From Bacteroidota bacterium (GTDB taxonomy: Bacteria > Bacteroidota > Bacteroidia > Bacteroidales > Marinifilaceae): DNA of 7,144 bases. Below the pieces are notes generated by a model. The model did not search any database, was not told where the DNA came from, and saw only the letters and a program-made list of their open reading frames with translations. Numbering within the stretch: position 1 is the stretch's first letter; each line of letters opens with the position of its first letter. Positions 1 to 6,048 of the stretch are shown here, piece after piece. Both the position numbers and the translations under genes were made by a program. The stretch covers positions 1 to 7,144 of the forward strand of contig JAEXFF010000184.1 of NCBI GenBank assembly GCA_023400335.1, given 5' to 3'.

Positions 1-400
1 TATCGGAAACCCCTCCCATACCCAGTTCATTGGTCACAAAAATAAAAGTTGCTTCTTGGGCTGTAAATTTATCAAATTCTGCTTTTAAGGCTGACAGGGA
101 TAAATCTGTATCTGAATTCAGATCAAAGAAAAAATTAGTACACCATAAAGTAAGGCAGTCGATTACGATTACCCGTTCCGGGAGCGAATGCCGGCTCAGG
201 TACTTTTCTTCTTCTATATTGGTCCATTGCGGTCCCCGTTCTGATTGATGCCTGCGGATCCTTTCGCGGTACTCTTCATCCCATACCCGTGAAGTGGCCA
301 TATATACCGGATTTGCGGACCATTCTAAAGCTAACTTTTGGGCATAGCTACTCTTCCCGGAGCGTTGCCCGCCTGTGACGAGAATAATTTTTTTACCCAT
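1..400 (-). CDS. cobU: CobU, adenosylcobinamide kinase / adenosylcobinamide-phosphate guanylyltransferase (N-terminal part; C-terminus beyond the left edge)
   Basis: Reading the minus strand from the ATG at 400-398 gives 133 codons with no stop before the window edge, so the C-terminal part (about 170-190 aa is usual) is missing. The bifunctional enzyme phosphorylates adenosylcobinamide and then transfers GMP to give adenosylcobinamide-GDP, in the cytoplasmic nucleotide-loop assembly of B12. Visible signatures: a P-loop GGQRSGKS at residues 10-17; the stretch IRRHQSERGPQW (48-59), whose His51 matches the family histidine that carries GMP; DCLTLWCTN (81-89); and VTNELGMGG (122-130), the family's V(S/T)NEVG motif. 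The start puts the P-loop ten residues in, as is normal. It is divergent from the cobC-cobD-cbiB genes with about 215 nt between the starts. No stop or frameshift is seen in the visible part. The family call is close to certain. Confidence 0.95.
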   Translation of the reverse strand, partial: MGKKIILVTGGQRSGKSSYAQKLALEWSANPVYMATSRVWDEEYRERIRRHQSERGPQWTNIEEEKYLSRHSLPERVIVIDCLTLWCTNFFFDLNSDTDLSLSALKAEFDKFTAQEATFIFVTNELGMGGVSD

Positions 401-421
401 TTTTAATGAATTTTCAGGGAG

Positions 422-429
422 TAAAGATA
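422..429 (-). promoter_or_regulatory. Possible cobU -7 promoter box
   Basis: On the minus strand this reads TATCTTTA, seven of eight positions of the Bacteroidota -7 consensus TAnnTTTG. It ends 21 nt before the cobU ATG, giving an inferred leader of roughly 10-17 nt. No convincing TTTG -33 element lies at the expected distance, so this is a weak call in an AT-rich stretch. Confidence 0.3.
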
Positions 430-486
430 TAAAATCATTTACGAATTTGAACCTTTACCTGTCCGAAGTAATTGAATCTTGTTTGG

Positions 487-502
487 AAATGTTCAAATGT
501 TC
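487..502. repeat. Tandem 8-bp repeat in the cobU/cobC divergent spacer
   Basis: AAATGTTC occurs twice back to back (487-494, 495-502), followed by AAAAGGTT. Both GTTCAAA copies (491-497, 499-505) are the reverse complement of TTTGAAC at 446-452, and AAAGGTT (504-510) complements AACCTTT (450-456). The spacer therefore holds a loose inverted repeat with its right arm partly duplicated. It lies between two divergent genes, where a regulator could bind, but no known operator is recognised and chance in AT-rich DNA is possible. Confidence 0.4.
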
Positions 503-568
503 AAAAGGTTAAATATTTGATTATTTTCATATTTAAACAATTTCGCATTTCAAAGAAAAATTCTAAAA

Positions 569-595
569 TTTGAATAAAAATGTTTGTTAACTTTG
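569..595 (+). promoter_or_regulatory. Probable promoter of the cobC-cobD-cbiB operon
   Basis: TAACTTTG at 588-595 is an exact match to the Bacteroidota -7 box TAnnTTTG. A TTTG at 569-572 could be the -33 element, but the 15-nt gap is shorter than the 18 nt seen at the rpsP promoter in this window, so that half is uncertain. Transcription would begin near 600-604, leaving a 12-16 nt leader before the ATG at 616. The box lies downstream of the in-frame ATG at 580, which argues against that upstream start. Confidence 0.6.
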
Positions 596-615
596 TGCCT
601 GATAAATCCGGAATT

Positions 616-1140
616 ATGGTGTACAGAACTCGGTTGATTCTTACCCGTCATGGGGAGACCCTTGAGAATAAAAAAGGGGTTATGCAGGGGCATATGCCTG
701 GTACATTATCCCCTTTAGGCATTCAACAGGCGGAGGACCTGGCCGAAAAATTGAGAGGGGAAGAAATAGACGCGATTGTTTGCAGTGATTTGGCCAGAAG
801 CTACGATACAGCCTGTATAATAGGCAAAAGCCGGGGATTATTACCCCTGTCTACTCCTCTGTTACGGGAGATTGATTGGGGAATATATGCAGGAGGTAAA
901 TTAGCGGCTATCGATTGGGCCCATTTACCGGAAGGGTGCGAAACTTTGGAAAGCTTGATGCAAAGGGCGGAGAAATTTATCACTTGGGTCTGCGGTGAAT
1001 TTCCGGGACAACAAGTGTTAGCGGTGGGACACGGTGCCATTAACCGGGCAATTCTCGTTTTCCGGGAAGGAAAAACGGTTGCAGAAATGGCCCGAATGCC
1101 AATAATGCAGAATACGTCGTTTATAAGGTTGAATTTATAA
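616..1140 (+). CDS. cobC: Histidine phosphatase family protein, probable alpha-ribazole phosphatase CobC
   Basis: A 174-aa protein of the phosphoglycerate-mutase-like (histidine phosphatase) superfamily. Numbered from the ATG at 616, LTRHGET (9-15) carries the phospho-accepting His12. Arg61 lies in SDLARSYDTA, Glu85 in LREIDWG, and the second catalytic histidine, His139, in VGHG. In B12 synthesis CobC removes the 5'-phosphate of alpha-ribazole phosphate or of cobalamin-5'-phosphate. The fold alone does not fix the substrate. The assignment rests on position: divergent from cobU and 7 nt before cobD, followed by cbiB. I chose the ATG at 616 rather than the in-frame ATG at 580. The 12 extra residues precede the first beta strand with no family counterpart, and a perfect TAnnTTTG box sits inside them. 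The superfamily is certain; the cobC role is likely. Confidence 0.85.
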   Translation: MVYRTRLILTRHGETLENKKGVMQGHMPGTLSPLGIQQAEDLAEKLRGEEIDAIVCSDLARSYDTACIIGKSRGLLPLSTPLLREIDWGIYAGGKLAAIDWAHLPEGCETLESLMQRAEKFITWVCGEFPGQQVLAVGHGAINRAILVFREGKTVAEMARMPIMQNTSFIRLNL

Positions 1141-1147
1141 GTCGGTT

Positions 1148-2158
1148 ATGATACACGGACACGGGGATGATTTTTATCGTTTTGAGGGAGAAATTCGGGC
1201 GAATTTTTCAACAAACGTTTGGTATGGGGCAGTATTGGAACCTTTGCGTAAATTACTGAATGAAAAGGCAGACACTATTTTGCATTACCCGGAACCTGAT
1301 GCCTTGTCTTTCCGGCAGGCTGTGGGGCTTTATCATCGTTTGCCGCCGGAAACGGTTCTGGCCGGGAACGGAGCTACTGAATTATTTTACTTGATAGCCC
1401 ATGCTTTTGCTGGTGTCAATACTGTGATTCCTGTACCATCCTTTGCTGAATACGAAGATGCTTCTTCTTTATACGATCATTCTATCCATTTCCTCCCTAA
1501 AGGAGAAATAGAAAACATACCGGAGCATACCGGACTTATGTTTATCTGTAATCCCAATAATCCGGACGGACGGGTGTGGGAGGAAGAAAAAATACGGTTT
1601 TTATTAGAAAATTATCCGGATATGACTGTGGTCGTGGACGAGTCTTTTATCCATTTTGCACCGCGGGCCCGGTCGGTTTGCTCCCTTATTGAAAAATATC
1701 CCAATCTGTTAGTCGTGAGATCCATGACCAAGAGTTTTGCTATACCGGGGCTGAGATTAGGATATTTGCTGGGAGAACCCCGCCTGATTGAATTTATTGC
1801 TTGTTATAAACAACCTTGGTCTGTCAATGCTTTGGCTATTGAAATAGGAAAGTATTTGTTGGAACAGGCTGCTTGTTTTTTACCGGATGCCGGAAAACTG
1901 AAAGAGCGTCAATTGGTTTTTGCTGCAGAATTAGCTGAGATCCCGGGGTTTTATCCTTTGCATTCGGATACTTCTTTCTTTTTAGTCCGGACAGATTATG
2001 ATTCAAGGAAATTGAAAGAGACACTGCTAAAAGAAGGACTTTTAATACGGGATGCTTCTAATTTCAGGGGATTAGATCATCATTTTTTCCGGATAAACAC
2101 TTTATCAGAAGATAAAAATCGTTTGTTAATCAACGCATTGAAAATGTATGCAGAATAG
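1148..2158 (+). CDS. cobD: CobD-type L-threonine-O-3-phosphate decarboxylase (PLP-dependent, fold type I)
   Basis: A 336-aa class I/II aminotransferase-fold enzyme. It is predicted to decarboxylate L-threonine 3-phosphate to (R)-1-aminopropan-2-yl phosphate, the linker that CbiB attaches to cobyric acid. Visible features: HGHGDD near the N-terminus (3-8), like the HGG(N/D) opening of CobD proteins; GNGATELFYL (73-82), the PLP-phosphate-binding turn; CNPNNPDGR (134-142); VVVDESF (161-167), with Asp164 for the pyridine nitrogen; SMTKSFAIPGLRLGY (192-206), with Lys195 as the Schiff-base lysine; and a C-terminal FFRINT with Arg315 for substrate carboxylate. Histidinol-phosphate aminotransferase is the closest alternative, since the two families are related. 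The cbiB overlap (11 nt), cobC spacing (7 nt) and nearby cobU strongly favour CobD. It is slightly shorter than the roughly 360-aa enterobacterial enzyme but intact. Confidence 0.9.
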   Translation: MIHGHGDDFYRFEGEIRANFSTNVWYGAVLEPLRKLLNEKADTILHYPEPDALSFRQAVGLYHRLPPETVLAGNGATELFYLIAHAFAGVNTVIPVPSFAEYEDASSLYDHSIHFLPKGEIENIPEHTGLMFICNPNNPDGRVWEEEKIRFLLENYPDMTVVVDESFIHFAPRARSVCSLIEKYPNLLVVRSMTKSFAIPGLRLGYLLGEPRLIEFIACYKQPWSVNALAIEIGKYLLEQAACFLPDAGKLKERQLVFAAELAEIPGFYPLHSDTSFFLVRTDYDSRKLKETLLKEGLLIRDASNFRGLDHHFFRINTLSEDKNRLLINALKMYAE

Positions 2159-3092
2159 CTTTTATGAAGTGGTTGTCCCACTGGTCGCAGGGTATTTGCT
2201 GGATTGGTTATTGGGGGACCCGCGTAAATTACCACATCCAGTCGTACTTTTCGGGCATACGATAGCTTTTGCTGAAAAGTCCTTTAATAAAGGGAAAAGA
2301 CGGAAGTTGAAAGGAGCTATTGTGGCATTAGGATTACCTTTCCTTACGGCCGTCCTCTTTGGAGGGATGTTGTGGGGAATGAGCATTTGGGGAATGAGCG
2401 GATATTGTATTGCTGCAACCGTTTTTGTTTTTTACGGTTTAGCAAACCGGAGTTTGATACAGGAGGGACGGGAAGTAATCGATGTGCTGGAAAAACAGGG
2501 ATTGGAAGCCGGACGCCGCCGGCTGTCGTGGATTGTAGGACGGGATACTTCTGCTTTGTCTTCTAAACAGATTTATACTGCAGTTTTGGAAACGATGTCA
2601 GAAAACCTGAGTGACGGAGTTGTCGCCCCTTTATTTTATTATGCTTTGGGAGGTGTGCCGGCTATGATGACTTATAAAATGGTAAATACTTTGGATTCTA
2701 TGATCGGTTACCGGGATGATCGTTATCGGGATTTTGGCTGTTGGGCGGCCCGTCTGGACGATATTGCGAATTATATTCCTGCCCGGCTGACAGCCTTTTT
2801 AATGATCCTTATCAGTCATCGCCGGGGATTATTGCGTTTTGTCATCCGAAACGGGAACAAACATGCCAGTCCCAATGCCGGTTATCCGGAAGCGGCAATG
2901 GCTGGTATTCTCAATTGCCGTTTCGGGGGGTCTCATATCTATCACGGCATACTGGTAAAAAAACCTTATATAGGAGAAAACAACCGGAATCTTTGCCGGA
3001 GGGATTTTATGCGTGCTGTCCGTATAAATGAAGGAGTTGCTTTTTTAGCTGTATGCCTTATCGTGTTGTGTTATTATTTTATTTATTTTTAG
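2148..3092 (+). CDS. cbiB: CbiB, adenosylcobinamide-phosphate synthase (membrane protein)
   Basis: A 314-aa integral membrane protein of the CbiB family (called CobD in the Pseudomonas nomenclature). It amidates adenosylcobyric acid with aminopropanol phosphate, ATP-dependently, to give adenosylcobinamide phosphate. Family marks in order: LDWLLGDPRKLPHPVVLFG (18-36); a hydrophobic stretch at about 57-98; a cytosolic-type segment with LSWIVGRDTSALS (126-138) and LETMSENLSDGVVAPLFYY (147-165); YKMVNTLDSMIGYRDDRY (176-193); ARLDDIANYIPARL (201-214); SPNAGYPEAAMAGIL (241-255); and a C-terminal hydrophobic helix (about 295-313). The ATG at 2148 lies inside the end of cobD (11-nt overlap), which implies translational coupling and places product and consumer of aminopropanol phosphate side by side. 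Length is normal and no breaks are seen. A 15-bp duplication lies in the first hydrophobic region. Confidence 0.95.
   Translation: MQNSFYEVVVPLVAGYLLDWLLGDPRKLPHPVVLFGHTIAFAEKSFNKGKRRKLKGAIVALGLPFLTAVLFGGMLWGMSIWGMSGYCIAATVFVFYGLANRSLIQEGREVIDVLEKQGLEAGRRRLSWIVGRDTSALSSKQIYTAVLETMSENLSDGVVAPLFYYALGGVPAMMTYKMVNTLDSMIGYRDDRYRDFGCWAARLDDIANYIPARLTAFLMILISHRRGLLRFVIRNGNKHASPNAGYPEAAMAGILNCRFGGSHIYHGILVKKPYIGENNRNLCRRDFMRAVRINEGVAFLAVCLIVLCYYFIYF
2373..2402 (+). repeat. 15-bp in-frame tandem duplication inside cbiB
   Basis: Two adjacent 15-nt units share the identical first 12 nt TGGGGAATGAGC (2373-2384 and 2388-2399). They encode WGMSI then WGMSG at CbiB residues 76-85, in the first hydrophobic region. 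Both the DNA and the residues repeat, which suggests a recent slippage duplication of five codons. The reading frame is kept. Confidence 0.8.
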
Positions 3093-3218
3093 ATTTCCGC
3101 AGGATGAAGTGAGAAATGGGGGATGGGTTTTAAAATGGGTCATCCTTTTGTAAGATAAAGAATTGCTGGAGAAGTGTGGGTAAAGAGACAAAACCTTTAT
3201 AAAAAATAGTCGTATTTT

Positions 3219-4481
3219 ATGTTTAAATACATTCGGAAAACCTTGGAAACGGCTAGACACCGCCCTCGTTTGGGAGGTTTGGAAATATTGAAATATATTG
3301 GTCCGGGCTTACTGGTAACGGTCGGTTTTATTGATCCCGGCAATTGGGCATCGAATCTGGCAGCAGGTGCGGATTACGGTTATGCTCTTTTATGGATGGT
3401 TTCTTTGTCTACAGTTATGCTGATTATTTTGCAGCATAATGTAGCTCATCTGGGTATTGCTACCGGGCTCTGCCTGTCGGAAGCTACGATGACTTATTTA
3501 AAGCCCCGTTACGCTCGTTTGACTTTAATTTCGGCGATGGGGGCTTCTGTTTCGACTTCTCTGGCAGAGATATTGGGAGGTGCTATCGCTCTGGAAATGT
3601 TATTTAATGTTCCGGTCCGGATAGGAGCCGTTCTGGTTTCTGTATTTGTGGTTATTATGTTATTTACTAATTCTTACCGGGTTATTGAAAGATGGATTAT
3701 TGCTTTTGTTTCTATTATAGGCCTGTCATTTATTTACGAACTTTCTTTGGTTCATATTGAATGGGGAGAGGCGGTCCGGGCTTGGGTTACTCCTTCCTTC
3801 CCTGATGGCTCTATGGTGGTAATTATGAGTGTACTTGGGGCTGTTGTGATGCCGCATAATTTATTTTTACACTCCGAAGTGATCCAGAGCCGGCAATGGA
3901 ATCTGGAAGACGATAAAATTATCCGTAAACAAATGCGTTATGAATTTTGGGATACCTTTTTATCAATGATGATCGGTTGGGCAATTAATAGTGCTATGAT
4001 TTTATTGGCTGCTGCCAGTTTTTTTAAAAGTGGTACTTCCGTGACAGAATTGGAACAGGCAAATAAACTTTTGCAGCCTTTGCTCGGCAATAATGCCGCA
4101 GTGATTTTTGCCGTAGCTTTATTATTTGCCGGGGTTGCTTCTACTATCACTTCGGGTATGGCTGCCGGTTCCATCTTTGCTGGCATGTACCGTGAACCTT
4201 ATGACATTCAGGATACCCATTCCCGTTGGGGGGTATTGATATCTTTGGTCGTGGCCTTGCTCATCATCATGATCATTTCCAATCCTTTTATGGGATTGAT
4301 TTATTCTCAAATGTTACTGAGTATTCAATTGCCGGTTACCATTTTTTTACAAGTGTACCTTACTTCGTCGGAAAAAGTGATGGGTAAATATAAAAATCGT
4401 GCTTCTACAAAATGGATTTTGTATTTTTTAGGGGGGATTGTAACCATATTAAATCTTATGCTATTGATTAGTTTGTTTTGA
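3219..4481 (+). CDS. mntH: NRAMP-family divalent metal ion transporter (MntH-like)
   Basis: A 420-aa polytopic membrane protein. NRAMP proteins import Mn2+, Fe2+ and other transition divalent ions, usually coupled to protons. The metal-binding signatures are intact: GFIDPGNWASN (36-46) in the first membrane helix, with Asp39 and Asn42, and AVVMPHNLFLHS (208-219) in the sixth, with Ala208, Met211, Pro212 and His213. The methionine is the feature associated with transition-metal selectivity over Mg2+ or Al3+. About eleven hydrophobic segments can be traced, the usual bacterial number, ending in LNLMLLISLF. It lies 126 nt after cbiB on the same strand with no clear -7 box in the gap, so it may be read through from the cobalamin operon or have an unrecognised promoter. 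The substrate is not shown by sequence. The location leaves Co2+ open, but Mn2+/Fe2+ is the default for the family. The name mntH reflects the family, not a proven substrate. Confidence 0.92.
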   Translation: MFKYIRKTLETARHRPRLGGLEILKYIGPGLLVTVGFIDPGNWASNLAAGADYGYALLWMVSLSTVMLIILQHNVAHLGIATGLCLSEATMTYLKPRYARLTLISAMGASVSTSLAEILGGAIALEMLFNVPVRIGAVLVSVFVVIMLFTNSYRVIERWIIAFVSIIGLSFIYELSLVHIEWGEAVRAWVTPSFPDGSMVVIMSVLGAVVMPHNLFLHSEVIQSRQWNLEDDKIIRKQMRYEFWDTFLSMMIGWAINSAMILLAAASFFKSGTSVTELEQANKLLQPLLGNNAAVIFAVALLFAGVASTITSGMAAGSIFAGMYREPYDIQDTHSRWGVLISLVVALLIIMIISNPFMGLIYSQMLLSIQLPVTIFLQVYLTSSEKVMGKYKNRASTKWILYFLGGIVTILNLMLLISLF

Positions 4482-4585
4482 AAGTTTATATCCCCCCTGA
4501 TATTTTGGTTTTACAGACATTTCCTGTTATGCTACGGAAAGAATAAGATAAATTTTATTTTTCAGTATTCTTTTGTACTTCTCTT

Positions 4586-4615
4586 TTTGCTTTTCTCTTT
4601 TTTTCCTTATCTTTG
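4586..4615 (+). promoter_or_regulatory. Promoter of rpsP-rimM
   Basis: TTTG at 4586-4589, an 18-nt gap, then TATCTTTG at 4608-4615, an exact TAnnTTTG. This is the best Bacteroidota-type promoter in the window. Transcription should start at about 4620-4624, giving a leader of some 40 nt before the rpsP ATG. A pyrimidine-rich tract (about 4567-4607) fills the spacer and upstream side. Confidence 0.75.
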
Positions 4616-4619
4616 CCGC

Positions 4620-4636
4620 TCCTATCGGGTATAGGA
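4620..4636 (+). promoter_or_regulatory. Hairpin at the 5' end of the predicted rpsP leader
   Basis: TCCTAT (4620-4625) and ATAGGA (4631-4636) form a perfect 6-bp stem with the loop CGGGT. It falls exactly where the transcript from the adjacent promoter should begin, followed by an A/T-rich single-stranded stretch up to the ATG at 4662. It could stabilise the 5' end or act as a small autoregulatory ribosomal-protein leader. The second idea is inference. Confidence 0.5.
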
Positions 4637-4661
4637 AGGTATTAATTTAAAAATTAAAAAA

Positions 4662-5231
4662 ATGTCAACTAAAATCAGATTAGCGAGACACGGACGGAAA
4701 GGACGTCCATTTTATCATGTAGTGATAGCTGATAGTAGAGCGCCACGGGATGGCAGGTATATTGAAAAAGTAGGAACTTATGATCCGAATACAAATCCGG
4801 CTACTATCAATCTCAATTTTGACAGAGCTTTGTATTGGCTGATGGTAGGGGCTCAACCTACAGACACGGCAAAGAGAATTTTGTCCTATAAAGGAGTTTT
4901 GATGAAAAAGCACCTGCTGGAAGGAGTAAAGAAAGGGGCTTTTGATGAAGCTGCTGCTCAGACAAAATTTGAAACCTGGATGAAAGCAAAAGAAGCTAAA
5001 ATTCAGGAAAAGATCACTAAATTGACACAGGAAGGAGCTACTGCTAATAAGGTGAAACTGGAAGCAGAGGCTAAAGTCCGGGCTGCAAAAGAAGAAATTG
5101 TAGCTAAAAAACGGGCAGAAGCAGAAGCTGCAGAAGCTGCTAAAAAGGCAGAGGCTGCTGCTGCAGAAACTGCTGCTACAGCAGAAGAAGCTGCTGAAAC
5201 GGCTGCTCCTGAGGCTCCGGCTGCAGAATAA
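4662..5231 (+). CDS. rpsP: 30S ribosomal protein S16 with a long C-terminal Ala/Glu/Lys extension
   Basis: A 189-aa protein. Residues 1-84 are the S16 core, a small-subunit protein that binds 16S rRNA and is needed for 30S assembly: [21 protein letters not shown] (4-24), [18 protein letters not shown] (25-42), and the stretch to [11 protein letters not shown] (75-85). Typical bacterial S16 is about 80-90 aa, so residues from about 86 on are an extension. That part has an initial region with aromatic and hydrophobic residues ([20 protein letters not shown], 92-111), a charged helical or coiled-coil-like part (111-151), and an Ala/Glu tail (152-189). Extended S16 is common in Bacteroidota, so this is not an artefact. 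The ATG at 4662 follows an A-rich tract without a Shine-Dalgarno sequence, and [11 protein letters not shown] matches the family N-terminus. The gene is first in a unit with rimM, 7 nt downstream. Confidence 0.97.
   Translation: MSTKIRLARHGRKGRPFYHVVIADSRAPRDGRYIEKVGTYDPNTNPATINLNFDRALYWLMVGAQPTDTAKRILSYKGVLMKKHLLEGVKKGAFDEAAAQTKFETWMKAKEAKIQEKITKLTQEGATANKVKLEAEAKVRAAKEEIVAKKRAEAEAAEAAKKAEAAAAETAATAEEAAETAAPEAPAAE
5115..5228 (+). repeat. Low-complexity Ala/Glu-coding repeat at the 3' end of rpsP
   Basis: This codes residues 152-189 of S16, almost only Ala, Glu, Lys and Thr with two Pro near the end. At DNA level GCAGAAGCTGC-like units and CTGCAG recur (for example around 5116-5140 and 5150-5170). 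Codon use is biased to GCT and GCA for alanine. Such tracts change length easily by slippage. The frame is open to the stop at 5229-5231. Confidence 0.7.
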
Positions 5232-5238
5232 GTGCCTT

Positions 5239-5781
5239 ATGATTAGAACAGAAGATTGTATTCCGGTGGGAAAAATTATAAAATCCCATAATTTACAAGG
5301 AGAAGTTGTAATTTTGGCTGAGAACGATCTTTTGGAAGAATATGCTGAGGAACCGGTGTTTATCCTATTGGAAGGGGCACCGGTTCCTTTTTTTATAGCT
5401 GATGAAGGAATATCAGTAAGAAATCACAATACTTATATCGTTAAATTCGATTATGTCGATACATTGGAGCAGGCAGAACGCCTTATCGGACAGGAAATAT
5501 TACTTCCGAAAGAATTGCTCCGGGAAAGTGAAGCGTATGGGGATACAGAGAATACGGCGGACCTGTTGACAATGAAAGAATTTGAAGTGGAGGATGAGTT
5601 GAGCGGAGAGAAAGGGCGACTTATAGATATAGCTGATTATTCCGGCAATATTGTTTTGACAATTGATATTTTGGGTAAAGAAATTCTTTTACCTCTTTCC
5701 GAAAATTATATAAAACAAGTAAGTTTTGAAGAGAAAAAACTAACTGTTTTTATTCCCCAGGATATTATAGATCTTTATTAA
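5239..5781 (+). CDS. rimM: Ribosome maturation factor RimM (16S rRNA processing)
   Basis: A 180-aa cytoplasmic assembly factor that binds S19 and helps mature the 30S head domain. The N-terminal RimM beta-barrel spans about 8-92, opening with VGKIIKSHNLQGEV (10-23), the family's G.I...HG..GE motif with Asn in place of the usual Gly after His. A central YIVKFDYVDTLEQAERLIGQEILLP (66-90) matches the segment 'l.gi.drn.Ae.l.G..i'. The C-terminal PRC barrel spans about 110-175: FEVEDELSGEKGRLIDI (115-131), then GKEILLPLSENYIKQV (146-161) and a final PQDIIDLY, where other bacteria have 'PEGL'. Length is normal. It lies 7 nt after rpsP, the classical neighbour. trmD and rplS, which follow in many bacteria, are absent downstream. 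Confidence 0.95.
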   Translation: MIRTEDCIPVGKIIKSHNLQGEVVILAENDLLEEYAEEPVFILLEGAPVPFFIADEGISVRNHNTYIVKFDYVDTLEQAERLIGQEILLPKELLRESEAYGDTENTADLLTMKEFEVEDELSGEKGRLIDIADYSGNIVLTIDILGKEILLPLSENYIKQVSFEEKKLTVFIPQDIIDLY

Positions 5782-5862
5782 AAACTCTTTTTTTATTTTT
5801 TGTTTAACCAAAGTTTCAGAAAAGGATTCCGAGTGGCCTGATCTGTAATGTATAGGAGGGTT

Positions 5863-5891
5863 CTTGCTGTAAATAAAAATAGATACTTTTG
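5863..5891 (+). promoter_or_regulatory. Possible distal promoter upstream of nrdJ
   Basis: CTTG at 5863-5866 (one mismatch to TTTG), a 17-nt gap, and TACTTTTG at 5884-5891, an exact TAnnTTTG. If active, it would give an nrdJ leader of about 190 nt. T-rich DNA produces such matches by chance, so confidence is low. Confidence 0.35.
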
Positions 5892-5989
5892 TATTTTGGT
5901 TTTTGTTTAAAATATTTTTTTTGGAAAACTTTTTTGTAGTTAAAAAATGTTATATATATAATTATTAAATAGTTACAAAATTTAATAGA

Positions 5990-6008
5990 AAACTTTCAAA
6001 AAAAGTTT
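5990..6008. repeat. Short inverted repeat upstream of the nrdJ promoter
   Basis: AAACTTT (5990-5996) and AAAGTTT (6002-6008) are perfect 7-bp complements around the loop CAAAA. G5988 could also pair with C6009 if one A is bulged out. It ends 32 nt before the -7 box and so could be an operator. It does not match the NrdR-box consensus known to me. An A/T-rich dyad of this size can be chance. Confidence 0.35.
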
Positions 6009-6040
6009 CATTATTTTATTACACGAAATAGAACTTTTTA

Positions 6041-6048
6041 TACCTTTG
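6041..6048 (+). promoter_or_regulatory. Proximal nrdJ -7 promoter box
   Basis: TACCTTTG is an exact match to TAnnTTTG. The -33 position is poor: TTAC at 6019-6022, with an 18-nt gap. Transcription would begin near 6053-6057, with a leader of about 35 nt ending in an A/T-rich stretch before the ATG at 6090, similar to the layout at rpsP. Confidence 0.6.

Noticed and set aside
30..248. 72-codon open frame on the plus strand beginning at 30
   Set aside because: It lies inside cobU on the opposite strand, where the minus-strand frame has clear family motifs. It has no recognisable protein features and is a shadow frame.
3118..3149. Terminator-like hairpin after cbiB: GGATG (3121-3125) with CATCC (3141-3145), followed by TTTT
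   Set aside because: The stem is only 5 bp with a 15-nt loop, extendable only by G-T pairs, and the T run is short. It is too weak to call a terminator.
4509..4560. Small dyads after the NRAMP gene (ACAG/CTGT; ATAAATTTTAT followed by T's)
   Set aside because: Stems are 4-5 bp or purely A-T. No convincing terminator can be drawn.
5780..5802. A-run / T-run hairpin with a T-rich tail right after rimM
   Set aside because: The stem is only A-T pairs around a 3-nt loop. It may contribute to termination but lacks the GC stem of an intrinsic terminator.
5820..5870. tRNA-like words (CCGAGTGGCC, GGGTTC) in the spacer before nrdJ
   Set aside because: No acceptor stem, anticodon arm or full T-loop sequence can be folded. 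The resemblance is limited to short words.
6021..6035. ACACGAAATAGAAC as an NrdR-like box
   Set aside because: It matches the remembered NrdR palindrome only at one end, is not palindromic, and has no paired second box nearby.
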